Of a stretch of DNA of 64,000 nt, positions 8,625 to 16,812 are shown piece by piece. Below the pieces are notes generated by a model. The model was given only the letters and a program-made list of their open reading frames with translations, was not told the DNA's origin and searched no databases. The DNA comes from Flammeovirga yaeyamensis. GTDB lineage: Bacteria > Bacteroidota > Bacteroidia > Cytophagales > Flammeovirgaceae. Positions within the stretch are counted from its first letter, which is position 1. Each line of letters starts with the position of its first letter. The stretch is taken from positions 3,457,501 through 3,521,500 of the forward strand of contig NZ_CP076132.1 of NCBI RefSeq assembly GCF_018736045.1, given 5' to 3'. The position numbers were made by a program, and so were the translations under genes.

Positions 8625-9944
8625 ATGAAAAACCTATATTTATTAGTTATTCTATTCTCTCTAATCTCTCTTAACAATGCAGTGTATGCACAAGAGGTTC
8701 AGGAAGAAGAGGAACACGAAACAAAATTTAAACAACAGCCAGGATTGGCAAAAGCAGCTTCTAAAGTATTTTTCTCGGAAAAACCATGGAGCGTATCAGG
8801 ATTTGGAGAAATTTCTATGGTAAATCGTAATGATGTACCCCTAGGAATGGAAGACGATATCGAATTGTCTTACAACAACTTATACCGTTTCTCTACCTTT
8901 TTCGGATACCGTTTTACAGATAAGATTATCTGGAACTCTGAAGTTCTAGTAGAATACTTGATGGATCCCAATGGAAACTCTCATTTTGAGTTTATTCTAG
9001 AAGCTTTTATGGACTTTTCTATCCATAAATCATTTAACGTAAGAACAGGTTTATATCCTTTAAGTCTTGGATACATCAATAATAACGATGAACCCGTAAT
9101 GTTCGGATCTGTGAACAGATCGGATGTTGAACGTATCATTATTCCAAGTACTTGGATGGGTATGGGTGTCAGCTTCTACGGTATCATGTCCCCTAGTTTA
9201 AATTATACATTAGGCTTCTCTCAAGGACTTGACGGTAGTGCCTTTAGAAGTGGAACTTTTGTACGTTCAGGTAGAGAACCTCGCTTTGATGGTAATGCTT
9301 TCACTACTTTCTCAGTCAATCCACAAATTAATTATGTAGGATTAAAAGACTGGACATTCAGTGGATCTGCTTATATCGGTCAAGCAGGCGATAATCAAGA
9401 AATCACAGATAGTAATAATAATGTACGTAGAGCAGAATCAGTAGTACAAATCTATTCAGCTTATGCTCGTTATGTACAGAAAAATTGGGAATTCATTGCA
9501 CTTGCCACTACTGGTTATATGTCGAATACAGCCGACATTTATCAGATGACTGCTCAAGCAAACGGTGGTGTTGGTGAAGTGATGGCCAAGCAAAATATTG
9601 GTTATTTGGTAGAAGGAAGCTTTGACCTTCTATCGCTTTTCAATAACCGAAACTTTCTTCGCAAGAAGAACTTTATGATTGACCCACATGAGGTCAAAGT
9701 ACCATTCTTCGTGAGATACGAGTATATCGACACTCACAAAAATTATAATGAGAAGTTACTTGCTGAGTCAAATGCCAATATGGTTCATTTTAACTCAGAC
9801 ATCATTACTGTAGGTGTGAACTTCAAACCTAGGGAAGAAATTGCATTCAAAGTCGATTATCAATTCAGAAATAATCGAGCAACTGGTCCCTATGCCGCAA
9901 AAGAAGACAATTTACTAGAACTAGGAATTGGCTTCATATTTTGA
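8625..9944 (+). CDS. Porin-like outer-membrane beta-barrel protein
   Basis: A 439-residue exported protein. The signal peptide (MKNLYLLVILFSLISLNNAVYAQ) is followed by a short acidic linker (VQEEEEHETK). The rest is alternating aromatic/polar strands ending in LLELGIGFIF, with a terminal aromatic typical of a barrel. Segments such as VSGFGEISMV, YRFSTFFGYRF and VRTGLYPLSLGY resemble the phosphate-selective porin O/P-like and related OmpL-type channels. The substrate cannot be read from the sequence. It may form a unit with the small protein at 8147; an intrinsic terminator follows. Confidence 0.8.
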   Translation: MKNLYLLVILFSLISLNNAVYAQEVQEEEEHETKFKQQPGLAKAASKVFFSEKPWSVSGFGEISMVNRNDVPLGMEDDIELSYNNLYRFSTFFGYRFTDKIIWNSEVLVEYLMDPNGNSHFEFILEAFMDFSIHKSFNVRTGLYPLSLGYINNNDEPVMFGSVNRSDVERIIIPSTWMGMGVSFYGIMSPSLNYTLGFSQGLDGSAFRSGTFVRSGREPRFDGNAFTTFSVNPQINYVGLKDWTFSGSAYIGQAGDNQEITDSNNNVRRAESVVQIYSAYARYVQKNWEFIALATTGYMSNTADIYQMTAQANGGVGEVMAKQNIGYLVEGSFDLLSLFNNRNFLRKKNFMIDPHEVKVPFFVRYEYIDTHKNYNEKLLAESNANMVHFNSDIITVGVNFKPREEIAFKVDYQFRNNRATGPYAAKEDNLLELGIGFIF

Positions 9945-9982
9945 TCTTTAACAACTTCGATGAAAAACTAAAAACCAATGGG

Positions 9983-10016
9983 AAACCTCTGCATCTTTTT
10001 GTAGAGGTTTTTTTTT
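9983..10016 (+). terminator. Intrinsic terminator of the porin-like gene
   Basis: AAACCTCT (9983-9990) pairs with AGAGGTTT (10003-10010) and runs into T(9). It lies 39 bp after the stop at 9944. Confidence 0.85.
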
Positions 10017-10055
10017 ATGCTAACTTCACTATGCATTTACAACCAAATTACTCTT

Positions 10056-11123
10056 ATGCAAAAGTACCTTTTCACTTTTCTACTATTTATTTGCTCTTTT
10101 CATTCAACATTTGGACAATCGTTTGATACTGGTGGCGGTGGTGAAAGAAGCGATAAGAAATTTCAATTCATGCCTATCCCCTACATCAATTATGATAGAA
10201 CACTTGGTTTATCTGTAGGTGCATTACCCATGGCGATGTACAACCTTAGTGAAAAGGATACGATTTCTCCATCATCAGTATCGGGTCTACTTGGCATGTA
10301 CACCACCAACGAATCTTGGTTTGTCTTAGGTTTTTCAAAGTTCTATTTTAACGAGGATAAATATAGAGTAACGGTTGCTGCCGGAACAGGAAATTTCAAC
10401 TTTCAAACTTTTGTTGGGTTACCTATCAATGGATTTGTAAAGTATAACACTGGAGTGAATTTCGCGAAGGGTGAAATTCAACGAAAAATTGTCAACCATT
10501 TATATTTGGGAGTCAACTATATGTATACCGACTTCAAGAATCAATTTGATATTGGTACTGACACCACATTTGTCACAGAACTACAAACTTTAGGCTTTAT
10601 AGTATCCTACGATCAAAGGGATAATGTCTACTACCCTACAAAAGGTCAAATTGCCGATATCAATATTGATTTCAACCCTAACTTTCTAGGTAATGAGCAA
10701 ACCAATACTAAAGTCACTTTAGCATTCAATAAGTTTTTTGCGTTTAAAGAAGGACGAGATGTTTTAGCAGCTAGAGCCTATATAGGTTTTGGTATTGGTG
10801 ACCTAACTTTTAATCAACAATTTATTGTTGGAGACACCGATATTAGGGGATATACTCAGGCAAAATATAGAGGAAATGCGATGTATAACCTGCAAGCAGA
10901 ATATCGATGGAATTTCCATAAAAAAATGGCACTTAACTTCTTTGGAGGTTTGGCTACGGTTTCTGGAGCCAACGAATCATCCCAAAATGGAATTTTATTA
11001 CCTGGAGCAGGTATAGGTTATAGATATACTGTATTCCCTAAAAACCATATGAATGTTGGTCTTGATGCTGCTGTCGGTAGAGATGATTGGGGCATTTATT
11101 TTAGAATAGGTGAAGCTTTCTAA
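10056..11123 (+). CDS. BamA/TamA-type outer-membrane barrel protein
   Basis: A 355-residue protein. The ATG at 10056 gives a proper signal peptide (MQKYLFTFLLFICSFHSTFGQ); an in-frame ATG 13 codons upstream overlaps the terminator T-run and is rejected. The barrel resembles the bacterial surface antigen (Omp85 C-terminal) family: VSYDQRDNVYYPTKGQ, then FIVGDTDIRGYTQAKYRGN, equivalent to the conserved (V/I)RG(Y/F) lid-lock motif, and a C-terminus WGIYFRIGEAF. There are no POTRA domains, so it is not the essential BamA. Family members are called BamA/TamA-like without a proven role. Compare the related barrel at 18789. Confidence 0.82.
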   Translation: MQKYLFTFLLFICSFHSTFGQSFDTGGGGERSDKKFQFMPIPYINYDRTLGLSVGALPMAMYNLSEKDTISPSSVSGLLGMYTTNESWFVLGFSKFYFNEDKYRVTVAAGTGNFNFQTFVGLPINGFVKYNTGVNFAKGEIQRKIVNHLYLGVNYMYTDFKNQFDIGTDTTFVTELQTLGFIVSYDQRDNVYYPTKGQIADINIDFNPNFLGNEQTNTKVTLAFNKFFAFKEGRDVLAARAYIGFGIGDLTFNQQFIVGDTDIRGYTQAKYRGNAMYNLQAEYRWNFHKKMALNFFGGLATVSGANESSQNGILLPGAGIGYRYTVFPKNHMNVGLDAAVGRDDWGIYFRIGEAF

Positions 11124-11261
11124 CTATTGTTTTGTTATAACTTTATAAGTTATCTTTAGTTTATTGTAATAGAACTCAACCTCTGAAAGATAAAATCGTA
11201 AATTAACTCATCATTTTCTGATTTATATTTTAGAACGATTTTAGGTTAAAAAGAAAATACT

Positions 11262-11735
11262 ATGTGGGAAACATTCGATATACAATCCTTATTTTTTGGT
11301 TTATTAGCCGGCCTTGCCGTTGCATTAATAGTACAAATTAAAGGTTGGTTTAAACAGGCCTATCAAAACAAAGAAATTAAACGTTTAAAGTCTCATTTGC
11401 ATGACAAAATGGAGATAGATGCTGAGGCAATGAGCAGTAAAAAGGGTGAAATTGAACGTTTAAAAAGAGAAAACGAAAACCTAAGAGTAACCAATAAAGC
11501 ATTAATGAATAAACCTGGACGCCAAGAGATGATGACCTACCATGCTTTTCAAATAGCTATTGATAAATTAAATAGTAATATGATGGGATTTGGCCCAGCT
11601 TGGCAAGATGCCTTTAAAGAAGCTAAAGAAGATGTAAAAAGCATAGAAGAAGGTGAACAATCTTTTATGAAAAAAGTCTTACCTAAAGGTCTATTTGGCG
11701 GCAACACCTATGAATTAGGAGAAGGCGATGATTAA
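11262..11735 (+). CDS. Membrane-anchored coiled-coil protein, unknown function
   Basis: A 157-residue protein with one N-terminal membrane helix (SLFFGLLAGLAVALIVQIKGW, roughly residues 9-29). A charged heptad-like region follows (EIKRLKSHLHDKM and EIERLKRENENLRVTNKAL, residues ~38-80), predicted coiled coil. The C-terminal half is soluble (PAWQDAFKEAKEDVKSIEEGE) and ends in an acidic tail. There is no signal cleavage site, so it is probably an inner-membrane protein facing the cytoplasm. The family is not recognised, and the neighbours give no hint. Confidence 0.7.
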   Translation: MWETFDIQSLFFGLLAGLAVALIVQIKGWFKQAYQNKEIKRLKSHLHDKMEIDAEAMSSKKGEIERLKRENENLRVTNKALMNKPGRQEMMTYHAFQIAIDKLNSNMMGFGPAWQDAFKEAKEDVKSIEEGEQSFMKKVLPKGLFGGNTYELGEGDD

Positions 11736-11862
11736 CTCCTTAATTCTAAATAAAACCAAATAAAAGATATAACAATCCTATGAATTAATATCATTAACAG
11801 TCTACTTTTGTCACTCACTATATCCTTAAGTATATTAGTTAAAGCCATACGATTAACCTTAA

Positions 11863-12093
11863 ATGTCTAACAAATTAACTGTTTTACTTATGAATGCTTA
11901 CAGGTGGTTTCTAGTAATATTGACTGTTATATTAGGTATAGGAAATGTATTTTTCCTAGACAAAGAAGACTTAAGTCTTTTCAATAATTTTTATGAATAT
12001 TTATTCATGATATTAATGTTCGGTGCATCAGTAATTTTAGTAACGCAACGTTATTATAAGAATGAAGACAATAAGCCGTTGAACCAAAATTAA
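11863..12093 (+). CDS. Small two-helix membrane protein
   Basis: A 76-residue protein with two predicted membrane helices (AYRWFLVILTVILGIGNVFF and YEYLFMILMFGASVILVTQ) separated by a short acidic loop, and a charged C-terminal tail. It has no recognisable domain. It lies 127 bp after the coiled-coil gene in the same direction and could be co-transcribed. Its small size lowers certainty, but the hydrophobic pattern and the clean ATG argue for a real gene. Confidence 0.55.
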   Translation: MSNKLTVLLMNAYRWFLVILTVILGIGNVFFLDKEDLSLFNNFYEYLFMILMFGASVILVTQRYYKNEDNKPLNQN

Positions 12094-12150
12094 GCTCCCT
12101 GATTCATAACAATTCTAAACTACTACTCCCTACCCTCAAAAAACTATAAT

Positions 12151-12174
12151 ATTCTTTTGATCTAAAAAAAGAAT
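12151..12174. promoter_or_regulatory. Inverted repeat upstream of the biotin operon
   Basis: ATTCTTTT and AAAAGAAT (8-bp arms, 8-nt spacer) lie 40 nt before the first ORF of the operon. It could be an operator or part of the leader, or a weak terminator for the upstream gene. No known BirA or BioR box is recognised with confidence. Confidence 0.3.
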
Positions 12175-12213
12175 GATAATATTGCCACGAGAATAATATT
12201 TTAATATTCAATT

Positions 12214-12627
12214 ATGGCAATTTTTAAAAGATGGTCACGTACAGGATATGCAATTTTTAACTCCCTGAAAAGAGAGATCAAAATTGCTGTACTTAACGTT
12301 TCCATGCATCTAAATGCCCCTGTATTAAAAGTAGAAACCTCGTCTGTTCAACAACTTTTTGATCAAGACGATGACGACGACGATCTCAAGGAAGTCGACC
12401 TTTTATTACTTACGGAGGCCAACCATAGTTTATCTGATGTAAGCAGTAGTAGTTTACCCCAAATTATTGATTTTGATAAGGACACTCACTGCTTTACATT
12501 CTACGATTTACTTAACAAACTATTTCGCATCCCCCCTAATTTATCGGAAATATATAACGGTATTCTATATCGTGTAGAATCACTATGTCCTATTCATAAA
12601 TCAATACAAAACTATTATGCAGACTGA
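12214..12627 (+). CDS. Small protein leading the biotin operon
   Basis: A 137-residue ORF whose end overlaps bioB by 11 bp, implying translational coupling. The N-terminus (FKRWSRTGYAIFNSLKREI, then IAVLNVSM) resembles an N-terminal stretch I recall from Bacteroidota vitamin-related TonB-dependent receptors (RWSRKxYAxF type); that comparison is from memory and unverified. Next comes a DQDDDDDD acid tract and a soluble C-terminus with two cysteines. There is no barrel or plug. It may be an export-linked or regulatory small protein, or a remnant of a receptor N-terminus. The function is unknown; its position suggests a tie to biotin. Confidence 0.6.
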   Translation: MAIFKRWSRTGYAIFNSLKREIKIAVLNVSMHLNAPVLKVETSSVQQLFDQDDDDDDLKEVDLLLLTEANHSLSDVSSSSLPQIIDFDKDTHCFTFYDLLNKLFRIPPNLSEIYNGILYRVESLCPIHKSIQNYYAD

Positions 12628-13606
12628 AATTAGAAACAATTGGTCGAGAGAAGAAGTGGCTGAAATCTATAACATGCCACTTATGGAATTGATGTATAAA
12701 TCATCAACCATCCATAGAGAATTTCAAAAAACCGGAGAAGTACAAGTATGTACACTATTATCTGTAAAAACTGGAGGCTGTAAAGAAGATTGTGGTTACT
12801 GTTCCCAATCTGCGAAACACAATACTCATGTAAAAGCACATAAGCTTATGCAAAAAGAGGATGTGATCGAAAAAGCAAAACAAGCAAAAGAAAACGGATC
12901 CACTCGATTCTGTATGGGTGCTGCATGGAGAGAAGCAAGAACAAACCGTGATTTCGAAAGTGTACTAGGTATGGTTTCTGAAATTAATGACATGGGTATG
13001 GAAGTTTGTGCTACTCTTGGAATGTTAGACGAAAAGCAGGCAGAACAACTTAAAGATGCAGGTCTTTACGCATACAATCATAACCTTGATACAAGTAGAG
13101 AATACTACGACAAAGTAATTACAACAAGAACTTTTGATGACCGTTTAGACACAATTGCAAACGTTCAAAAAGCAAAAATTTCTGTTTGTTCAGGTGGTAT
13201 TATCGGTTTAGGAGAAACAGATAAAGATCGTATTAGCATGTTGCACACTTTATCTACATTACCAATTCACCCTGAATCTGTACCTGTTAACGCATTAGTT
13301 CCGGTAGAGGGAACTCCAATGGAGAACAACAAAATGGTATCTACTTGGGAAATGATCAGAATGATTGCTACAGCTAGAATTTTAATGCCTAAAGCAATGG
13401 TTCGTTTATCAGCTGGCAGAACAGAAATGAGCACTGAAGCTCAAGCATTATGTTTTATGGCTGGTGCTAACTCTATCTTTGCGGGTGACCAATTATTAAC
13501 TACACCAAACCCAGAAGAAGATCAAGATAAATTGATGTTCAATCTATTAGGTTTAACCCCTCGCGAATCATTCTTAAATGAAAAACAAAAAGAAGTAGTC
13601 GTATAA
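12617..13606 (+). CDS. bioB: Biotin synthase
   Basis: A 329-residue radical SAM enzyme that inserts sulfur into dethiobiotin, the last step of biotin synthesis; cytosolic. The cluster-binding motif CKEDCGYC (Cys55, Cys59, Cys62) binds the [4Fe-4S]/SAM, and the [2Fe-2S]-ligand regions are present (FCMGAAWR, EVCATLGML, ISVCSGGIIGLGE). The YNHNLDT and SAGRTEMS segments are typical. Full family length. The start overlaps the preceding small ORF; bioF follows one base after its stop. First enzyme gene of a compact bioB-F-G-C-D-A operon. Confidence 0.98.
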   Translation: MQTEIRNNWSREEVAEIYNMPLMELMYKSSTIHREFQKTGEVQVCTLLSVKTGGCKEDCGYCSQSAKHNTHVKAHKLMQKEDVIEKAKQAKENGSTRFCMGAAWREARTNRDFESVLGMVSEINDMGMEVCATLGMLDEKQAEQLKDAGLYAYNHNLDTSREYYDKVITTRTFDDRLDTIANVQKAKISVCSGGIIGLGETDKDRISMLHTLSTLPIHPESVPVNALVPVEGTPMENNKMVSTWEMIRMIATARILMPKAMVRLSAGRTEMSTEAQALCFMAGANSIFAGDQLLTTPNPEEDQDKLMFNLLGLTPRESFLNEKQKEVVV

Positions 13607-13607
13607 C

Positions 13608-14792
13608 ATGCAACATCTTGAACACGAACTGTCAGTTCTTCAAGAGTCGCATCAATATAGATCTTTAAAAGAATCCAATCGATTAACAGAAAGTAATGTG
13701 CTTAGAAACAATAAGGTCATGACTTCTTTTATTTCGAACGATTATTTAGGGATTGCATCAAATGCTTCTTTAAAAAGCGAATTTCTTAAGGAATTAGACA
13801 AACAACAAAGCTTAAGTTTTGGAAGTGCTTCTTCTAGATTATTAGAGGGAAATCATCAAGTGTTTAATGAATTAGAACAAAAAGTAGCCTCATCTTTTCA
13901 GAAAGGAGGCTGCTTGTTCATGAACAGTGGGTGGCATGCCAATACCGGAATTTTAAGCTGTATACCTCAAAAAGGTGATTTAATTATTTCTGATAAACTA
14001 AATCACGCAAGTATAGTCGATGGTATCCGATTATCGAATGCTCAATTTGAGCGTTTCCGTCATAAAGACTATGATCATTTAGAGGACCTCCTAAAGAAAA
14101 AAAGGAAGGATTATAATCATGTCTATATTATTTCTGAATCCTTATTTTCAATGGATGGCGATTATGCTGACTTACAACAATTGGTTGATTTAAAGAATAA
14201 ATACAACGCCTATTTCATTCTTGATGAAGCACATAGTATCGGTCTTTTCCAAAACGGATTAGGTTATGCAGCCTCATTAGATTTAGCCGATCAAATTGAT
14301 ATTCATATCATGCCTTGCGGAAAAGCATTAGGTGGTGTGGGTGCTTTAGTGGTAAGTTCTCAGGTGGTTAAAGAATACCTGATCAATAAATGTAGGGCAT
14401 TTATTTTTACAACAGCATTACCAAGTATCAATGCAGCTTGGATGAGCTTTGTTTGGGACAGATTACCAAGTTTTGAAAACGAACGTCAGAAGCTAGAAGA
14501 AAACATCCAATACTATAATGTTTTGCGACAGAAAGACGGTTTTGACATTGTTTCTAGAAGTTGTATTCAACCTATTCTTATTGGTGAGAACCAAAAGACG
14601 ATAAAAATATCAGATAATCTGTTGGAAAAAGATATGGTATGCAGTCCGATTCGCTACCCTACAGTTCCTAAAAACGCCAGTAGGTTACGATTATCTATCA
14701 CAAGTATGCATAGTTTCGATCAGATTCAAACACTCTGTAAGGAAGTTTCATCACAATTAAAACAGGAATCCCATGCAATACAAATGGCTTAA
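13608..14792 (+). CDS. bioF: 8-amino-7-oxononanoate synthase
   Basis: A 394-residue PLP-dependent alpha-oxoamine synthase condensing pimeloyl-ACP (or -CoA) with L-alanine to KAPA. Seen: SNDYLGIA near residue 43, FGSASSRLLEGNH (~71-83), the PLP Asp/His in ILDEAHSIGLFQ (~204-215) and the Schiff-base lysine in CGKALGGVGA (Lys239). The variant around the lysine is slightly unlike the common SxxKAxG, but the order and spacing fit AONS. It begins 1 bp after bioB and overlaps bioG by 20 bp. KBL and related oxoamine synthases are the alternative family members; the bio context decides. Confidence 0.95.
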   Translation: MQHLEHELSVLQESHQYRSLKESNRLTESNVLRNNKVMTSFISNDYLGIASNASLKSEFLKELDKQQSLSFGSASSRLLEGNHQVFNELEQKVASSFQKGGCLFMNSGWHANTGILSCIPQKGDLIISDKLNHASIVDGIRLSNAQFERFRHKDYDHLEDLLKKKRKDYNHVYIISESLFSMDGDYADLQQLVDLKNKYNAYFILDEAHSIGLFQNGLGYAASLDLADQIDIHIMPCGKALGGVGALVVSSQVVKEYLINKCRAFIFTTALPSINAAWMSFVWDRLPSFENERQKLEENIQYYNVLRQKDGFDIVSRSCIQPILIGENQKTIKISDNLLEKDMVCSPIRYPTVPKNASRLRLSITSMHSFDQIQTLCKEVSSQLKQESHAIQMA

Positions 14793-15444
14793 AAAAGAAA
14801 ATAGTGCTTCGATTACTTTATTTTTTAGTGGTTGGGGACAGACTCCTGCATATTTTCAAGATTTTCAGTTAGAAGAAGCTGATGTGTTAATGCTTTATGA
14901 TTATCAATCGCTTGATTTTTCTGAGATCAATTCCTTATGTAAAGCATATGATCAAGTGAATTGTATTTCTTGGTCGTTTGGTGTTTTGGTGGGAGCTCAT
15001 TTCTTACTACAAAATGATATAAATGGAGAACGAATTGCTATTAATGGTACACTTTCTCCAGTAGATGATAAGTTCGGAATTCCTCCTACCATTTTTAAAG
15101 GCACATTGGATGGGCTATCTGAGTCCAACTGGAAAAAGTTTATTTTTAGAATTTTCCCAGACAGAAAAATGGCTTCTCAGTTTTTAGAACTACCGCATCG
15201 TTCTATCGATCAATTAAAAAAGGAATTAAAGTTTTTAGGTGAAGTAAATAGTATAGAAGATCATTCACTTTACCAACAAGCTTACATCTCTAATTCAGAT
15301 AGAATTTTTCCTTATCAAAATCAATTAAACGCCTGGGAATCAAGTGAGCATACCGTTATCGATGGAGCACATTTTCCTTTTGATAAAATCACTTTCCTTT
15401 CCAAGTTTAAAACTAATTCAAATGCTTATGATTCCGTTAGATAA
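14773..15444 (+). CDS. bioG: Pimeloyl-ACP methyl ester esterase, BioG (DUF452) type
   Basis: A 223-residue alpha/beta-hydrolase-like protein of the BioG family, which frees pimeloyl-ACP from its methyl ester and ends the BioC-initiated detour through fatty acid synthesis. The typical FFSGWGQTP opening (residues ~17-25) and the nucleophile elbow SWSFGV (Ser68) are present; a C-terminal GAHFPF supplies the probable catalytic His. It is shorter than BioH and lacks the GxSxG of canonical hydrolases, as known for BioG. It starts inside bioF and overlaps bioC, where it belongs functionally. Confidence 0.88.
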   Translation: MQYKWLKKENSASITLFFSGWGQTPAYFQDFQLEEADVLMLYDYQSLDFSEINSLCKAYDQVNCISWSFGVLVGAHFLLQNDINGERIAINGTLSPVDDKFGIPPTIFKGTLDGLSESNWKKFIFRIFPDRKMASQFLELPHRSIDQLKKELKFLGEVNSIEDHSLYQQAYISNSDRIFPYQNQLNAWESSEHTVIDGAHFPFDKITFLSKFKTNSNAYDSVR

Positions 15445-16177
15445 ATCTCAAGTACAACATCGATTTGGGAAGAATGTGGAAAGCTATGTTCATGAGGCAA
15501 GCATTCAAAAGGAAATTTGTAAAGAATTGTATTACGAAATAATCACTCATGAAATCACTTTCAATAAAGCCTTTGAAATTGGTTGTGGATGTGGTTTCCT
15601 CACAGATCTTTTGATTGATCATGTAAGGCAATATGAGGTAAATGATTTACATAGAAATTGTACGCATCAACTTCTTGACAAACATGATCATTTAAAATTT
15701 AGAGAAGGAGATGCTGAATCAATTTCTTTTCCTTCTGAATTAAATTTGATCTGTTCAGCTTCGGCTTTGCAATGGATGACAGATTTGGATGTACTTATCG
15801 AAAAAGTCAATCAAAGTCTTTTACCTGATGGCTATTTTATGTTCAGCACATTTGGGCCGGATAATTTTAAGCAGATCAAGGAAATTACGGGGAATGGCTT
15901 GGAGTATCATGAATTGACACATTGGGAATTTCTATTAGAAAAACATCAATTTGAGGTCATTAAATCGTGGGAATGGAAGAAAGACTTGCTATTTGATAAA
16001 GGAACGGATGTCTTAAGACACATCAAAAAGACAGGGGTAAATGGAATGAGTTCTGAAAAAAGTGTTTGGAATAGAAATAAGCTATTAAAATTTAATGAAG
16101 CTTATAATTTCTATCAAACTTCAGGTAAAGTTCCTTTAACCTATCACCCTATATTTATCATCGCCAAAAAGAAATAG
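15428..16177 (+). CDS. bioC: Malonyl-ACP O-methyltransferase
   Basis: A 249-residue class I SAM-dependent methyltransferase that methylates malonyl-ACP so that it can be elongated to a pimeloyl methyl ester. The N-terminal DKSQVQHRFGKNVESY is typical of BioC (family form: VxxxFxxAxxxY). SAM motif I is FEIGCGCGFLT (~49-59), with the acidic loop REGDAESISF and the post-motif LICSASALQWM. The ATG at 15428 was chosen over 15422 and a longer ORF, because it sits at the family start and overlaps bioG by 17 bp. Confidence 0.92.
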   Translation: MIPLDKSQVQHRFGKNVESYVHEASIQKEICKELYYEIITHEITFNKAFEIGCGCGFLTDLLIDHVRQYEVNDLHRNCTHQLLDKHDHLKFREGDAESISFPSELNLICSASALQWMTDLDVLIEKVNQSLLPDGYFMFSTFGPDNFKQIKEITGNGLEYHELTHWEFLLEKHQFEVIKSWEWKKDLLFDKGTDVLRHIKKTGVNGMSSEKSVWNRNKLLKFNEAYNFYQTSGKVPLTYHPIFIIAKKK

Positions 16178-16179
16178 TC

Positions 16180-16812
16180 ATGGAAATATTTGTTACTGCC
16201 ATAGGCACAGACAGTGGAAAATCGGTAGTTTCCGCCATATTAACTGAAGCATTAAATGCCGATTATTGGAAGCCTGTACAAGCGGGGTTTCCCACAGATA
16301 CAGAAGGTGTTCATAGTATATTGCCAACTCAAAAAGAAAAAATTAAAGAAGGGTATTTATTAAAACATCCTATGTCGCCTCATGCAGCTGCTGAATTAGA
16401 AGGAATTACTATTGATTTAGATCAAATAGTTGTTCCGGAGTATAAAAATGAGATACTCATTGTGGAAGGTGCTGGTGGAATTATGGTGCCACTTAACGAT
16501 AAAGATATGGTGATTGATATCCCACAGAAACATCAAATGCCCGTTATTTTGGTGAGTAATATTTATTTGGGGAACATCAATCACACATTATTATCCATTA
16601 ATGAATTGAAAAGAAGAGGGTTGAATTTGATGGGAATTGTCTTTAATGGAGAAAATAACGAAGCCACAAAATCCATTATTTTGAAACATGCTGATTGTCC
16701 TGAATTATTTCATTTACCTCAATTAGAGAGTGTAAATAAAGAAACTGTTCAGGAAGTGGCGAATAATGTCAAAGAAAACCTAATAAAAAACATCACTCAT
16801 TATCATGAATAA
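16180..16812 (+). CDS. bioD: ATP-dependent dethiobiotin synthetase
   Basis: A 210-residue P-loop enzyme forming the ureido ring of dethiobiotin from DAPA, CO2 and ATP. The N-terminus FVTAIGTDSGKSVV carries the Walker A (GTDSGKS, residues 9-15), one residue different from the common GTDTGKT. The substrate lysine lies in YWKPVQAG, and the second signature VEGAGGIMVPL is intact. It starts 2 bp after bioC stops and overlaps bioA by 8 bp. Confidence 0.95.
   Translation: MEIFVTAIGTDSGKSVVSAILTEALNADYWKPVQAGFPTDTEGVHSILPTQKEKIKEGYLLKHPMSPHAAAELEGITIDLDQIVVPEYKNEILIVEGAGGIMVPLNDKDMVIDIPQKHQMPVILVSNIYLGNINHTLLSINELKRRGLNLMGIVFNGENNEATKSIILKHADCPELFHLPQLESVNKETVQEVANNVKENLIKNITHYHE

Noticed and set aside
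10017-10055. Upstream ATG extension of the BamA-like gene at 10056.
   Set aside because: It starts at the T-run of the preceding terminator and would hide the signal peptide.
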